NCBI GenBank assembly: GCA_947652115.1
Contig: OX393561.1
Coordinates: forward strand, 38,479,993-38,543,992
DNA: 64,000 nt
Reading direction: 5' to 3'
DNA from: Blastomussa wellsi
Lineage: Eukaryota > Cnidaria > Anthozoa > Scleractinia > Plerogyridae
Below the pieces are notes generated by a model. It was not told where the DNA came from. It did no database searches and worked only from the letters and a program-made list of their open reading frames with translations. Of the stretch, positions 1 to 11,690 are shown in pieces. Every line of letters begins with the position of its first letter. The stretch's first letter is position 1. Made by a program: the position numbers and the translations under genes.

Positions 1-90
1 ACAACACGGGTAAAATTGTAACCAAAACGGGACACGCCCTTTTGTTGGTAGTCATGGATTTATTAGAGGGACAACAGGAAAAGCATTCGT

Positions 91-163
91 CGCCCGATAT
101 GGGACTTGAACCCATGACCCTCAGATTAAAAGTCTGATGCTCTACCGACTGAGCTAACCGGGC
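91..163 (-). tRNA. tRNA-Lys(TTT), copy L1
   Basis: A 73-nt cloverleaf on the minus strand with acceptor GCCCGGT pairing to ATCGGGC, anticodon loop CTTTTAA, and T loop TTCAAGT between GGG/CCC stems. A Pol III T-run lies just downstream (AAAA at 79-82 on the plus strand). This copy has the array consensus sequence and is expected to decode AAA and probably AAG by wobble. Confidence 0.95.
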
Positions 164-795
164 GGCTCGTACAGGAATTTTGTATAACTAAGCATTTTAC
201 ACTACTGAATACATTTCTTGAACTGTGTGGTGGCAATGAGCGATTGAATGTGAAGGTCAGCGGAGATTTTTATAAAGAAGTCGTTAGAAGTCTTTTAAAT
301 TGCTATCAATGAAACTTTCAGTCGTGTTTAAAGGGTAATTCTTGCGCCATTACATTGTACTGTTCTAATTTCTGACAAACGATCATTGATACGGTGAGTG
401 CACCCCACGTCAGATAAACTTCAAGCAACAGACGCAAAAAGCGATATCACACCCACGCATCGCGAATGCAAGTTTCTTGGAAAAGATAACTTTCCCAGCC
501 CCAACGTGGTTTCGGGAATCTATCAATATGACAGTGCACGTAAGTAACTGTCATAAATCTGACAAAGAATATTTTCTATCACAGGTTTACTAAAAAGCTG
601 TAATATAATATCCCTCTATTTTGCCTTTGATATCGAGGACTGTATTTGTTAGTAAAGTTATTTTTCACTAAATCTGCCCTTCGCATTTTTTCACTCTGAA
701 ACTCAAAGAGGGTTTTCTGAAATTTCTTACGTTTTGACCAACCGGCCACCAATGTTACTAAACAGATGGCTAGGTTTCTACGTGCTCGTGCAGGT

Positions 796-881
796 GCCTC
801 GTTAGCGCAGTAGGCAGCGCGTCAGTCTCATAATCTTGGTCAGAAATCTGAAGGTCGTGAGTTCGATCCTCACACGGGGGA
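796..881 (+). tRNA. tRNA-Met(CAT) with 13-nt intron, copy M1, acceptor mismatch
   Basis: 86 nt: a 73-nt elongator-type tRNA-Met body plus a 13-nt insertion between positions 37 and 38 of the anticodon loop. This copy has G instead of C at position 72 (base 880), which breaks the terminal G1-C72 pair, so it may be less functional than the others. T-run terminator at 883-886. Confidence 0.85.
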
Positions 882-1174
882 CATTTTCGAGAATTCGTTT
901 GGCTGGTTTGATAAAGTCGAAAGCATTTCTGTTCATCGAAGTCAGCCAAAACAGTCTGTATTGTCAAATTACTTCAAATATAGTTCTCTCTTTTAGTTGG
1001 CGTGTGAGTTGTCTTTTTTCAGTCTATCTGCGTCCTTGAATGAGTCGTTAAAATATCATCATTTTCTATTACTCAGATTGCAATACAACACGGGTAAAAT
1101 TGTAACCAAAACGGGACACGCCCCTTTGTTGGTAGTCAGGGATTTATTAGAGGGACAACAGGAAAAGCATTCGT

Positions 1175-1247
1175 CGCCCGATATGGGACTTGAACCCATG
1201 ACCCTCAGATTAAAAGTCTGATGCTCTACCGACTGAGCTAACCGGGC
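1175..1247 (-). tRNA. tRNA-Lys(TTT), copy L2
   Basis: Consensus cloverleaf on the minus strand. Its upstream flank is abnormal: only a few bases before the tRNA start it is joined to the 3' end of a tRNA-Met (1251-1279). This is the first of two tRNA-Lys copies in a long-type unit. Confidence 0.93.
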
Positions 1248-1250
1248 GGC

Positions 1251-1279
1251 TCGTAAGTTCGATCCTCACACGGGGTACA
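1251..1279 (+). pseudogene. Truncated tRNA-Met 3' fragment at a recombination junction
   Basis: Only the T arm and acceptor 3' strand of tRNA-Met remain (AAGTTCGATCCTCACACGGGG), fused through the shared bases TCGT to the normal upstream flank of tRNA-Lys. No D or anticodon arm is present, so it cannot make a tRNA. Confidence 0.85.
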
Positions 1280-1570
1280 TTTTTGAGAATTCGTTTGGCT
1301 GGTTTGATAAAGTCGAAAGAATTTCTGTTCATCGAAGTCAGCCAAAACAGTCTGTATTGTCAAATTACTTCAAATATAGTTCTCTCTTTTAGTTGGCGTG
1401 TGAGTTGTCTTTTTTCAGTCTATCTGCGTCCTTGAATAAGTCGTTAAAATATCATCATTTTCTATTACTCAGATTGCAATACAACACGGGTAAAATTGTA
1501 ACCAAAACGGGACACGCCCCTTTGTTGGTAGTCAGGGATTTATTAGAGGGACAACAGGAAAAGCATTCGT

Positions 1571-1643
1571 CGCCCGATATGGGACTTGAACCCATGACCC
1601 TCAGATTAAAAGTCTGATGCTCTACCGACTGAGCTAACCGGGC
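1571..1643 (-). tRNA. tRNA-Lys(TTT), copy L3
   Basis: Consensus sequence; second tRNA-Lys of the long unit, 396 bp from L2. Normal flanks return on its upstream side. Confidence 0.95.
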
Positions 1644-2279
1644 GGCTCGTACAGGTATTTTGTATAACTAAGCATTTTACACTACTGAATACATTTCTTG
1701 AACTGTGTGGTGGCAATGAGCGATTGAATGTGAAGGTCAGCGGAGATTTTTATAAAGAAGTCGTTAGAAGTCTTTTTAAATTGCTATCCGGCAATGAAAT
1801 TTTCAGTCGTGTTTAAAGGGTAATTCTTGCGCCATTACATTGTACTGTTCTAATTTCTGACAAACGATCATTGATACGGTGAGTGCACCCCACGTCAGAT
1901 AAACTTCAAGCAACAGACGCAAAAAGCGATATCACACCCACGCATCGCGAAGCAAGTTTCTTGGAAAAGATAACTTTCCCAGCCCCAACGTGGTTTCGGG
2001 AATCTATCAATATGACAGTGCACGTGAGTAACAGTCATAAATCTGACAAAGAATATTTTCTATCACAGGTTTACTAAAAAGCTGTAATATAATATCCCTC
2101 TATTTTGCCTTTGATATCGAGGACTGTATTTGTTAGTAAAGTTATTTTTCACTAAATGTGCAATTCGCATTTTTTCACTCTGAAATTCAAAGAGGGTTTT
2201 CTGAAATTTCTTAGGTTTTGACCAACCGGCCACCAATGTTACTAAACAGATGGCTAGGTTTCTACGTGCTCGTGCAGGT

Positions 2280-2365
2280 GCCTCGTTAGCGCAGTAGGCA
2301 GCGCGTCAGTCTGATAATCTTGGTCAGAAATCTGAAGGTCGTGAGTTCGATCCTCACACGGGGCA
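2280..2365 (+). tRNA. tRNA-Met body with anticodon changed to GAT, copy M2
   Basis: Identical to the intron-containing tRNA-Met except that the anticodon (2313-2315) reads GAT, the isoleucine-type triplet, instead of CAT. Body, intron, B box and T-run terminator are intact. Whether it is charged with Met or Ile, or is silent, cannot be told from sequence. Confidence 0.85.
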
Positions 2366-2658
2366 CATTTTTGAGAATTCGTTTGGCTGGTTTGATAAAG
2401 TCGAAAGCATTTCTGTTCATCGAAGTCAGCCAAAACAGTCTGTACTGTCAAATTACTTCAAATATAGTTCTCTCTTTTAGTTGGCGTGTGAGTTGTCTTT
2501 TTTCAGTCTATCTGCGTCCTTGAATGAGTCGTTAAAATATCATCATTTTCTATTACTCAGATTGCAATACAACACGGGTAAAATTGTAACCAAAACGGGA
2601 CACGCCCCTTTGTTGGTAGTCAGGGATTTATTAGAGGGACAACAGGAAAAGCATTCGT

Positions 2659-2731
2659 CGCCCGATATGGGACTTGAACCCATGACCCTCAGATTAAAAG
2701 TCTGATGCTCTACCGACTGAGCTAACCGGGC
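2659..2731 (-). tRNA. tRNA-Lys(TTT), copy L4
   Basis: Consensus cloverleaf with T-run terminator downstream; standard single-Lys unit. Confidence 0.95.
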
Positions 2732-3362
2732 GGCTCGTACAGGAATTTTGTACAACTAAGCATTTTACACTACTGAATACATTTCTTGAACTGTGTGGTG
2801 GCAATGAGCGATTGAATGTGAAGGTCAGCGGAGATTTTTATAAAGAAGTCGTTAGAAGTCTTTTAAATTGCTATCAATGAAACTTTCAGTCGTGTTTAAA
2901 GGGTAATTCTTGCGCCATTACATTGTACTGTTCTAATTTCTGACAAACGATCATTGATACGGTGAGTGCACCCCACGTCAGATAAACTTCAAGCAACAGA
3001 CGCAAAAAGCGATATCACACCCACGCATCGCGAAGCAAGTTTCTTGGAAAAGATAACTTTCCCAGCCCCAACGTGGTTTCGGGAATCTATCAATATGACA
3101 GTGCACGTGAGTAACAGTCATAAATCTGACAAAGAATATTTTCTATCACAGGTTTACTAAAAAGCTGTAATATAATATCCCTCTATTTTGCCTTTGATAT
3201 CGAGGACTGTATTTGTTAGTAAAGTTATTTTTCACTAAATGTGCAATTCGCATTTTTTCACTCTGAAATTCAAAGAGGGTTTTCTGAAATTTCTTAGGTT
3301 TTGACCAACCGGCCACCAATGTTACTAAACAGATGGCTAGGTTTCTACGTGCTCGTGCAGGT

Positions 3363-3448
3363 GCCTCGTTAGCGCAGTAGGCAGCGCGTCAGTCTCATAA
3401 TCTTGGTCAGAAATCTGAAGGTCGTGAGTTCGATCCTCACACGGGGCA
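3363..3448 (+). tRNA. tRNA-Met(CAT) with intron, copy M3
   Basis: Reference copy: acceptor GCCTCGT/ACGGGGC, D stem GCGC/GCGC, anticodon loop CTCATAA once the intron is removed, T arm GTGAG/CTCAC, discriminator A. The 13-nt intron (ATCTTGGTCAGAA) has G at its third position from the 3' end, able to form the anticodon-intron pair with C32 that tRNA splicing endonuclease needs. TTTTT terminator follows within 4 nt. Confidence 0.95.
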
Positions 3449-3738
3449 CATTTTTGAGAATTCGTTTGGCTGGTTTGATAAAGTCGAAAGCATTTCTGTT
3501 CATCGAAGTCAGCCAAAACAGTCTGTATTGTCAAATTACTTCAAATATAGTTCTCTCTTTTAGTTGGCGTGTGAGTTGTCTTTTTTCAGTCTATCTGCGT
3601 CCTAGAATGAGTCGTTAAAATATCATCATTTTCTATTACTCAGATTGCAATACAACACGGGTAAAATTGTAACCAAAACGGGACACGCCCCTTTGTTGGT
3701 AGTCAGGGATTTAGAGGGACAACAGGAAAAGCATTCGT

Positions 3739-3811
3739 TGCCCGATATGGGACTTGAACCCATGACCCTCAGATTAAAAGTCTGATGCTCTACCGACTGA
3801 GCTAACCGGGC
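3739..3811 (-). tRNA. tRNA-Lys(TTT), copy L5, discriminator A
   Basis: Consensus except the discriminator base (position 73) is A instead of G. Confidence 0.93.
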
Positions 3812-4447
3812 GGCTCGTACAGGAATTTTGTATAACTAAGCATTTTACACTACTGAATACATTTCTTGAACTGTGTGGTGGCAATGAGCGATTGAATGTG
3901 AAGGTCATCGGAGATTTTTATAAAGAAGTCGTTAGAAGTCTTTTTAAATTGTTATCCGGCAATGAAACTTTCAGTCGTGTTTAAAGGGTAATTCTTGCGC
4001 CATTACATTGTACTGTTCTAATTTCTGACAAACGATCATTGATACGGTGAGTGCACCCCACGTCAGATAAACTTCAAGCAACAGACGCAAAAAGCGATAT
4101 CACACCCACGCATCGCGAAGCAAGTTTCTTGGAAAAGATAACTTTCCCAGCCCCAACGTGGTTTCGGGAATCTATCAATATGACAGTGCACGTGAGTAAC
4201 AGTCATAAATCTGACAAAGAATATTTTCTATCACAGGTTTACTAAAAAGCTGTAATATAATATCCCTCTATTTTGCCTTTGATATCGAGGACTGTATTTG
4301 TTAGTAAAGTTATTTTTCACTAAATGTGCAATTCGCATTTTTTCACTCTGAAATTCAAAGAGGGTTTTCTGAAATTTCTTAGGTTTTGACCAACCGGCCA
4401 CCAATGTTACTAAACAGATGGCTAGGTTTCTACGTGCTCGTGCAGGT

Positions 4448-4533
4448 GCCTCGTTAGCGCAGTAGGCAGCGCGTCAGTCTCATAATCTTGGTCAGAAATC
4501 TGAAGGTCGTGAGTTCGATCCTCACACGGGGCA
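4448..4533 (+). tRNA. tRNA-Met(CAT) with intron, copy M4
   Basis: Identical to reference copy M3, including intron and terminator. Confidence 0.95.
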
Positions 4534-4826
4534 CATTTTTGAGAATTCGTTTGGCTGGTTTGATAAAGTCGAAAGCATTTCTGTTCATCGAAGTCAGCCA
4601 AAACAGTCTGTATTGTCAAATTACTTCAAATATAGTTCTCTCTTTTAGTTGGCGTGTGAGTTGTCTTTTTTCAGTCTATCTGCGTCCTTGAATGAGTCGT
4701 TAAAATATCATCATTTTCTATTACTCAGATTGCAATACAACACGGGTAAAATTGTAACCAAAACGGGACACGCCCCTTTGTTGGTAGTCAGGGATTTATT
4801 AGAGGGACAACAGGAAAAGCATTCGT

Positions 4827-4899
4827 CGCCCGATATGGGACTTGAACCCATGACCCTCAGATTAAAAGTCTGATGCTCTACCGACTGAGCTAACCGGGC
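4827..4899 (-). tRNA. tRNA-Lys(TTT), copy L6
   Basis: Consensus sequence and terminator. Confidence 0.95.
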
Positions 4900-5530
4900 G
4901 GCTCGTACAGGAATTTTGTACAACTAAGCATTTTACACTACTGAATACATTTCTTGAACTGTGTGGTGGCAATGAGCGATTGAATGTGAAGGTCAGCGGA
5001 GATTTTTATAAAGAAGTCGTTAGAAGTCTTTTAAATTGCTATCAATGAAACTTTCAGTCGTGTTTAAAGGGTAATTCTTGCGCCATTACATTGTACTGTT
5101 CTAATTTCTGACAAACGATCATTGATACGGTGAGTGCACCCCACGTCAGATAAACTTCAAGCAACAGACGCAAAAAGCGATATCACACCCACGCATCGCG
5201 AAGCAAGTTTCTTGGAAAAGATAACTTTCCCAGCCCCAACGTGGTTTCGGGAATCTATCAATATGACAGTGCACGTGAGTAACAGTCATAAATCTGACAA
5301 AGAATATTTTCTATCACAGGTTTACTAAAAAGCTGTAATATAATATCCCTCTATTTTGCCTTTGATATCGAGGACTGTATTTGTTAGTAAAGTTATTTTT
5401 CACTAAATGTGCAATTCGCATTTTTTCACTCTGAAATTCAAAGAGGGTTTTCTGAAATTTCTTAGGTTTTGACCAACCGGCCACCAATGTTACTAAAGAG
5501 ATGGCTAGGTTTCTACGCGCTCGTGCAGGT

Positions 5531-5616
5531 GCCTCGTTAGCGCAGTAGGCAGCGCGTCAGTCTCATAATCTTGGTCAGAAATCTGAAGGTCGTGAGTTCG
5601 ATCCTCGCACGGGGCA
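5531..5616 (+). tRNA. tRNA-Met(CAT) with intron, copy M5
   Basis: As M3 but the T-stem 3' strand is CTCGC instead of CTCAC, turning one T-stem pair into a T-G wobble. The same variant occurs in M6 and M7, marking a homogenised sub-block. Confidence 0.94.
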
Positions 5617-5906
5617 CATTTTTGAGAATTCGTTTGCCTGGTTTGATAAAGTCGAAAGCATTTCTGTTCATCGAAGTCAGCCAAAACAGTCTGTATTGTC
5701 AAATTACTTCAAATATAGTTCTCTCTTTTAGTTGGCGTGTGAGTTGTCTTTTTTCAGTCTATCTGCGTCCTTGAATGAGTCGTTAAAATATCATCATTTT
5801 CTATTTCTCAGATTGCAATACAACACGGGTAAAATTGTAACCAAAACGGGACACGCCCCTTTGTTGGTAGTCAGGGATTTAGAGAGACAACAGGAAAAGC
5901 ATTCGT

Positions 5907-5979
5907 CGCCCGATATGGGACTTGAACCCATGACCCTCAGATTAAAAGTCTGATGCTCTACCGACTGAGCTAACCGGGC
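5907..5979 (-). tRNA. tRNA-Lys(TTT), copy L7
   Basis: Consensus sequence; the flank has a 3-bp deletion (GGGATTTAGAG) shared by L8 and L9. Confidence 0.95.
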
Positions 5980-6610
5980 GGCTCGTACAGGTATTTTGTA
6001 TAACTAAGCATTTTACACTACTGAATACATTTCTTGAACTGTGTGGTGGCAATGAGCGATTGAATGTGAAGGTCAGCGGAGATTTTTATAAGGAAGTCGT
6101 TAGAAGTCTTTTAAATTGCTATCAATGAAACTTTCAGTCGTGTTTAAAGGGTAATTCTTGCGCCATTACATTGTACTGTTGTAATTTCTGACAAACGATC
6201 ATTGATACGGTGAGTGCACCCCACGTCAGATAAACTTCAAGCAACAGACGCAAAAAGCGATATCACACCCACGCATCGCGAAGCAAGTTTCTTGGAAAAG
6301 ATAACTTTCCCAGCCCCAACGTGGTTTCGGGAATCTATCAATATGACAGTGCACGTGAGTAACAGTCATAAATCTGACAAAGAATATTTTCTATCACAGG
6401 TTTACTAAAAAGCTGTAATATAATATCCCTCTATTTTGCCTTTGATATCGAGGACTGTATTTGTTAGTAAAGTTATTTTTCACTAAATGTGCAATTCGCA
6501 TTTTTTCACTCTGAAATTCAAAGAGGGTTTTCTGAAATTTCTTAGGTTTTGACCAACCGGCCACCAATGTTACTAAAGAGATGGCTAGGTTTCTACGTGC
6601 TCGTGCAGGT

Positions 6611-6696
6611 GCCTCGTTAGCGCAGTAGGCAGCGCGTCAGTCTCATAATCTTGGTCAGAAATCTGAAGGTCGTGAGTTCGATCCTCGCACGGGGCA
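6611..6696 (+). tRNA. tRNA-Met(CAT) with intron, copy M6
   Basis: Same T-stem wobble variant as M5; exactly 1080 bp from M5. Confidence 0.94.
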
Positions 6697-6986
6697 CATT
6701 TTTGAGAATTCGTTTGCCTGGTTTGATAAAGTCGAAAGCATTTCTGTTCATCGAAGTCAGCCAAAACAGTCTGTATTGTCAAATTACTTCAAATATAGTT
6801 CTCTCTTTTAGTTGGCGTGTGAGTTGTCTTTTTTCAGTCTATCTGCGTCCTTGAATGAGTCGTTAAAATATCATTATTTTCTATTTCTCAGATTGCAATA
6901 CAACACGGGTAAAATTGTAACCAAAACGGGACACGCCCCTTTGTTGGTAGTCAGGGATTTAGAGGGACAACAGGAAAAGCATTCGT

Positions 6987-7059
6987 CGCCCGATATGGGA
7001 CTTGAACCCATGACCCTCAGATTAAAAGTCTGATGCTCTACCGACTGAGCTAACCGGGC
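6987..7059 (-). tRNA. tRNA-Lys(TTT), copy L8
   Basis: Consensus sequence within the exact 1080-bp block. Confidence 0.95.
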
Positions 7060-7690
7060 GGCTCGTACAGGTATTTTGTATAACTAAGCATTTTACACTA
7101 CTGAATACATTTCTTGAACTGTGTGGTGGCAATGAGCGATTGAATGTGAAGGTCAGCGGAGATTTTTATAAGGAAGTCGTTAGAAGTCTTTTAAATTGCT
7201 ATCAATGAAACTTTCAGTCGTGTTTAAAGGGTAATTCTTGCGCCATTACATTGTACTGTTCTAATTTCTGACAAACGATCATTGATACGGTGAGTGCACC
7301 CCACGTCAGATAAACTTCAAGCAACAGACGCAAAAAGCGATATCACACCCACGCATCGCGAAGCAAGTTTCTTGGAAAAGATAACTTTCCCAGCCCCAAC
7401 GTGGTTTCGGGAATCTATCAATATGACAGTGCACGTGAGTAACAGTCATAAATCTGACAAAGAATATTTTCTATCACAGGTTTACTAAAAAGCTGTAATA
7501 TAATATCCCTCTATTTTGCCTTTGATATCGAGGACTGTATTTGTTAGTAAAGTTATTTTTCACTAAATGTGCAATTCGCATTTTTTCACTCTGAAATTCA
7601 AAGAGGGTTTTCTGAAATTTCTTAGGTTTTGACCAACCGGCCACCAATGTTACTAAAGAGATGGCTAGGTTTCTACGTGCTCGTGCAGGT

Positions 7691-7776
7691 GCCTCGTTAG
7701 CGCAGTAGGCAGCGCGTCAGTCTCATAATCTTGGTCAGAAATCTGAAGGTCGTGAGTTCGATCCTCGCACGGGGCA
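7691..7776 (+). tRNA. tRNA-Met(CAT) with intron, copy M7
   Basis: Same T-stem wobble variant as M5 and M6; exactly 1080 bp from M6. Confidence 0.94.
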
Positions 7777-8066
7777 CATTTTTGAGAATTCGTTTGCCTG
7801 GTTTGATAAAGTCGAAAGCATTTCTGTTCATCGAAGTCAGCCAAAACAGTCTGTATTGTCAAATTACTTCAAATATAGTTCTCTCTTTTAGTTGGCGTGT
7901 GAGTTGTCTTTTTTCAGTCTATCTGCGTCCTTGAATGAGTCGTTAAAATATCATCATTTTCTATTTCTCAGATTGCAATACAACACGGGTAAAATTGTAA
8001 CCAAAACGGGACACGCCCCTTTGTTGGTAGTCAGGGATTTAGAGGGACAACAGGAAAAGCATTCGT

Positions 8067-8139
8067 CGCCCGATATGGGACTTGAACCCATGACCCTCAG
8101 ATTAAAAGTCTGATGCTCTACCGACTGAGCTAACCGGGC
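8067..8139 (-). tRNA. tRNA-Lys(TTT), copy L9
   Basis: Consensus sequence. Confidence 0.95.
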
Positions 8140-8770
8140 GGCTCGTACAGGTATTTTGTATAACTAAGCATTTTACACTACTGAATACATTTCTTGAACT
8201 GTGTGGTGGCAATGAGCGATTGAATGTGAAGGTCAGCGGAGATTTTTATAAGGAAGTCGTTAGAAGTCTTTTAAATTGCTATCAATGAAACTTTCAGTCG
8301 TGTTTAAAGGGTAATTCTTGCGCCATTACATTGTACTGTTGTAATTTCTGACAAACGATCATTGATACGGTGAGTGCACCCCACGTCAGATAAACTTCAA
8401 GCAACAGACGCAAAAAGCGATATCACACCCACGCATCGCGAAGCAAGTTTCTTGGAAAAGATAACTTTCCCAGCCCCAACGTGGTTTCGGGAATCTATCA
8501 ATATGACAGTGCACGTGAGTAACAGTCATAAATCTGACAAAGAATATTTTCTATCACAGGTTTACTAAAAAGCTGTAATATAATATCCCTCTATTTTGCC
8601 TTTGATATCGAGGACTGTATTTGTTAGTAAAGTTATTTTTCACTAAATGTGCAATTCGCATTTTTTCACTCTGAAATTCAAAGAGGGTTTTCTGAAATTT
8701 CTTAGGTTTTGACCAACCGGCCACCAATGTTACTAAACAGATGGCTAGGTTTCTACGTGCTCGTGCAGGT

Positions 8771-8856
8771 GCCTCGTTAGCGCAGTAGGCAGCGCGTCAG
8801 TCTCATAATCTTGGTCAGAAATCTGAAGGTCGTGAGTTCGATCCTCACACGGAGCA
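8771..8856 (+). tRNA. tRNA-Met(CAT) with intron, copy M8, acceptor mismatch
   Basis: The acceptor 3' strand reads ACGGAGC instead of ACGGGGC, giving a C3-A70 mismatch. The flank after it is shortened: bases following 8940 skip the usual ATTACTTCAAATATAG stretch, so the next spacing is 1062 bp. Confidence 0.85.
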
Positions 8857-9128
8857 CATTTTTGAGAATTCGTTTGCCTGGTTTGATAGAGTCGAAAGGA
8901 TTTCTGTTCATCGAAGTCAGCCAAAACAGTCTGTATTGTCAACCGGCCAGTTGGCGTGTGAGTTGTCTTTTTTCAGTCTATCTGCGTCCTTGAATGAGTC
9001 GTTAAAATATCATCATTTTCTATTACTCAGATTGCAATACAACACGGGTAAAATTGTAACCAAAACGGGACACGCCCCTTTGTTGGTAGTCAGGGATTTA
9101 TTAGAGGGACAACAGGAAAAGCATTCGT

Positions 9129-9201
9129 CGCCCGATATGGGACTTGAACCCATGACCCTCAGATTAAAAGTCTGATGCTCTACCGACTGAGCTAACCGGG
9201 C
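9129..9201 (-). tRNA. tRNA-Lys(TTT), copy L10
   Basis: Consensus sequence. Confidence 0.95.
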
Positions 9202-9832
9202 GGCTCGTACAGGTATTTTGTATAACTAAGCATTTTACACTACTGAATACATTTCTTGAACTGTGTGGTGGCAATGAGCGATTGAATGTGAAGGTCAGCG
9301 GAGATTTTTATAAAGAAGTCGTTAGAAGTCTTTTAAATTGCTATCAATGAAACTTTCAGTCGTGTTTAAAGGGTAATTCTTGCGCCATTACATTGTACTG
9401 TTCTAATTTCTGACAAACGATCATTGATACGGTGAGTGCACCCCACGTCAGATAAACTTCAAGCAACAGACGCAAAAAGCGATATCACACCCACGCATCG
9501 CGAAGCAAGTTTCTTGGAAAAGATAACTTTCCCAGCCCCAACGTGGTTTCGGGAATCTATCAATATGACAGTGCACGTGAGTAACAGTCATAAATCTGAC
9601 AAAGAATATTTTCTATCACAGGTTTACTAAAAAGCTGTAATATAATATCCCTCTATTTTGCCTTTGATATCGAGGACTGTATTTGTTAGTAAAGTTCTTT
9701 TTCACTAAATGTGCCCTTCGCATTTTTTCACTCTGAAATTCAAAGAGGGTTTTCTGAAATTTCTTAGGTTTTGACCAACCGGCCACCAATGTTACTAAAC
9801 AGATGGCTAGGTTTCTACGTGCTCGTGCAGGT

Positions 9833-9918
9833 GCCTCGTTAGCGCAGTAGGCAGCGCGTCAGTCTCATAATCTTGGTCAGAAATCCGAAGGTCGTGAGTT
9901 CGATCCTCACACGGGGCC
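9833..9918 (+). tRNA. tRNA-Met(CAT) with intron, copy M9, discriminator C
   Basis: Anticodon CAT is kept. Two changes from M3: the anticodon stem 3' strand reads TCCGA instead of TCTGA, and the discriminator is C rather than A. The first change makes an A-C mismatch at 29-41. Reduced function is possible. Confidence 0.8.
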
Positions 9919-10211
9919 CATTTTTGAGAATTCGTTTGGCTTGTTTGATAAAGTCGAAAGCATTTCTGTTCATCGAAGTCAGCCAAAACAGTCTGTATTG
10001 TCAAATTACTTCAAATATAGTTCTCTCTTTTAGTTGGCGTGTGAGTTGTCTTTTTTCAGTCTATCTGCGTCCTTGAATGAGTCGCTAAAATATCGTCATT
10101 TTCTATTACTCAGATTGCAATACAACACGGGTAAAATTGTAACCAAAACGGGACACGCCCCTTTGTTGGTAGTCAGGGATTTATTAGAGGGACAACAGGA
10201 AAAGCATTCGT

Positions 10212-10284
10212 CGCCCGATATGGGACTTGAACCCATGACCCTCAGATTAAAAGTCTGATGCTCTACCGACTGAGCTAACCGGGC
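10212..10284 (-). tRNA. tRNA-Lys(TTT), copy L11
   Basis: Consensus tRNA; upstream flank is the tRNA-Met fragment junction, so this is the first Lys of a long unit. Confidence 0.93.
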
Positions 10285-10287
10285 GGC

Positions 10288-10314
10288 TCGTAAGTTCGAT
10301 CCTCACACGGGGCA
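10288..10314 (+). pseudogene. Truncated tRNA-Met 3' fragment
   Basis: Same TCGT-joined junction as at 1251-1279, with the acceptor 3' end intact (GGGGCA). Confidence 0.85.
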
Positions 10315-10607
10315 CATTTTTGAGAATTCGTTTGGCTTGTTTAATAAAGTCGAAAGAATTTCTGTTCATCGAAGTCAGCCAAAACAGTCTGTATTGTCAA
10401 ATTACTTCAAATATAGTTCTCTCTTTTAGTTGGCGTGTGAGTTGTCTTTTTTCAGTCTATCTGCGTCCTTGAATAAGTCGTTAAAATATCATCATTTTCT
10501 ATTACTCAGATTGCAATACAACACGGGTAAAATTGTAACCAAAACGGGACACGCCCCTTTGTTGGTAGTCAGGGATTTATTAGAGGGACAACAGGAAAAG
10601 CATTCGT

Positions 10608-10680
10608 TGCCCGATATGGGACTTGAACCCATGACCCTCAGATTAAAAGTCTGATGCTCTACCGACTGAGCTAACCGGGC
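10608..10680 (-). tRNA. tRNA-Lys(TTT), copy L12, discriminator A
   Basis: Consensus except A at position 73. Confidence 0.93.
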
Positions 10681-11311
10681 GGCTCGTACAGGTATTTTGT
10701 ATAACTAAGCATTTTACACTACTGAATACATTTCTTGAACTGTGTGGTGGCAATGAGCGATTGAATTTGAAGGTCAGCGGAGATTTTTATAAAGAAGTCG
10801 TTCGAAGACTTTTAAATTGCTATCAATGAAACTTTCAGTCGTGTTTAAAGGGTAATTCTTGCGCCATTACATCGTACTGTTCTAATTTTTGACAAACGAT
10901 CATTGATACGGTGAGTGTACCCCACGTCAGATAAACTTCAAGCAACAGACGCAAAAAGCGATATCACACCCACGCATCGCGAAGCAAGTTTCTTGGAAAA
11001 GATAACTTTCCCAGCCCCAACGTGGTTTCGGGAATCTATCAATATGACAGTGCACGTGAGTAACAGTCATAAATCTGACAAAGAATATTTTCTATCACAG
11101 GTTTACTAAAAAGCTGTAATATAATATCCCTCTATTTTGCCTTTGATATCGAGGACTGTATTTGTTAGTAAAGTTCTTTTTCACTAAATGTGCCCTTCGC
11201 ATTTTTTCACTCTGAAATTCAAAGAGGGTTTTCTGAAATTTCTTAGGTTTTGACCAACCGGCCACCAATGTTACTAAACAGATGGCTAGGTTTCTACGTG
11301 CTCGTGCAGGT

Positions 11312-11397
11312 GCCTCGTTAGCGCAGTAGGCAGTGCGTCAGTCTCATAATCTTGGTCAGAAATCTGAAGGTCGTGAGTTCGATCCTCACACGGGGCA
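11312..11397 (+). tRNA. tRNA-Met(CAT) with intron, copy M10
   Basis: As M3 but the D-stem 3' strand is GTGC (G-T wobble). Anticodon, intron and terminator intact. Confidence 0.93.
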
Positions 11398-11690
11398 CAT
11401 TTTTGAGAATTCGTTTGGCTGGTTTGATAAAGTGAAAAGAATTTCTGTTCATCGAAGTCAGCCAAAACAGTCTGCATTCTCAAATTACTTCAAATATAGT
11501 TTTCTCTTTTAGTTGGCGTGTGAGTTGTCTTTTTTCAGTCTATCTGCGTCCTTGAATGAGTCGTTAAAATATCATCATTTTCTATTACTCAGATTGCAAT
11601 ACAACACGGGTAAAATTGTAACCAAAACGGGACACGCCCCTTTGTTGGTAGTCAGGGATTTATTAGAGGGACAACAGGAAAAGCATTCGT

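Noticed and set aside
997..1221. Recurrent 64-79 aa frames throughout the tRNA array (e.g. beginning MACELSFFS, MHPTSDKLQ, MTIQTVLAD)
   Set aside because: They repeat only because the DNA unit repeats. Several read straight through tRNA genes on either strand, and small indels change them with no sign of frame preservation.
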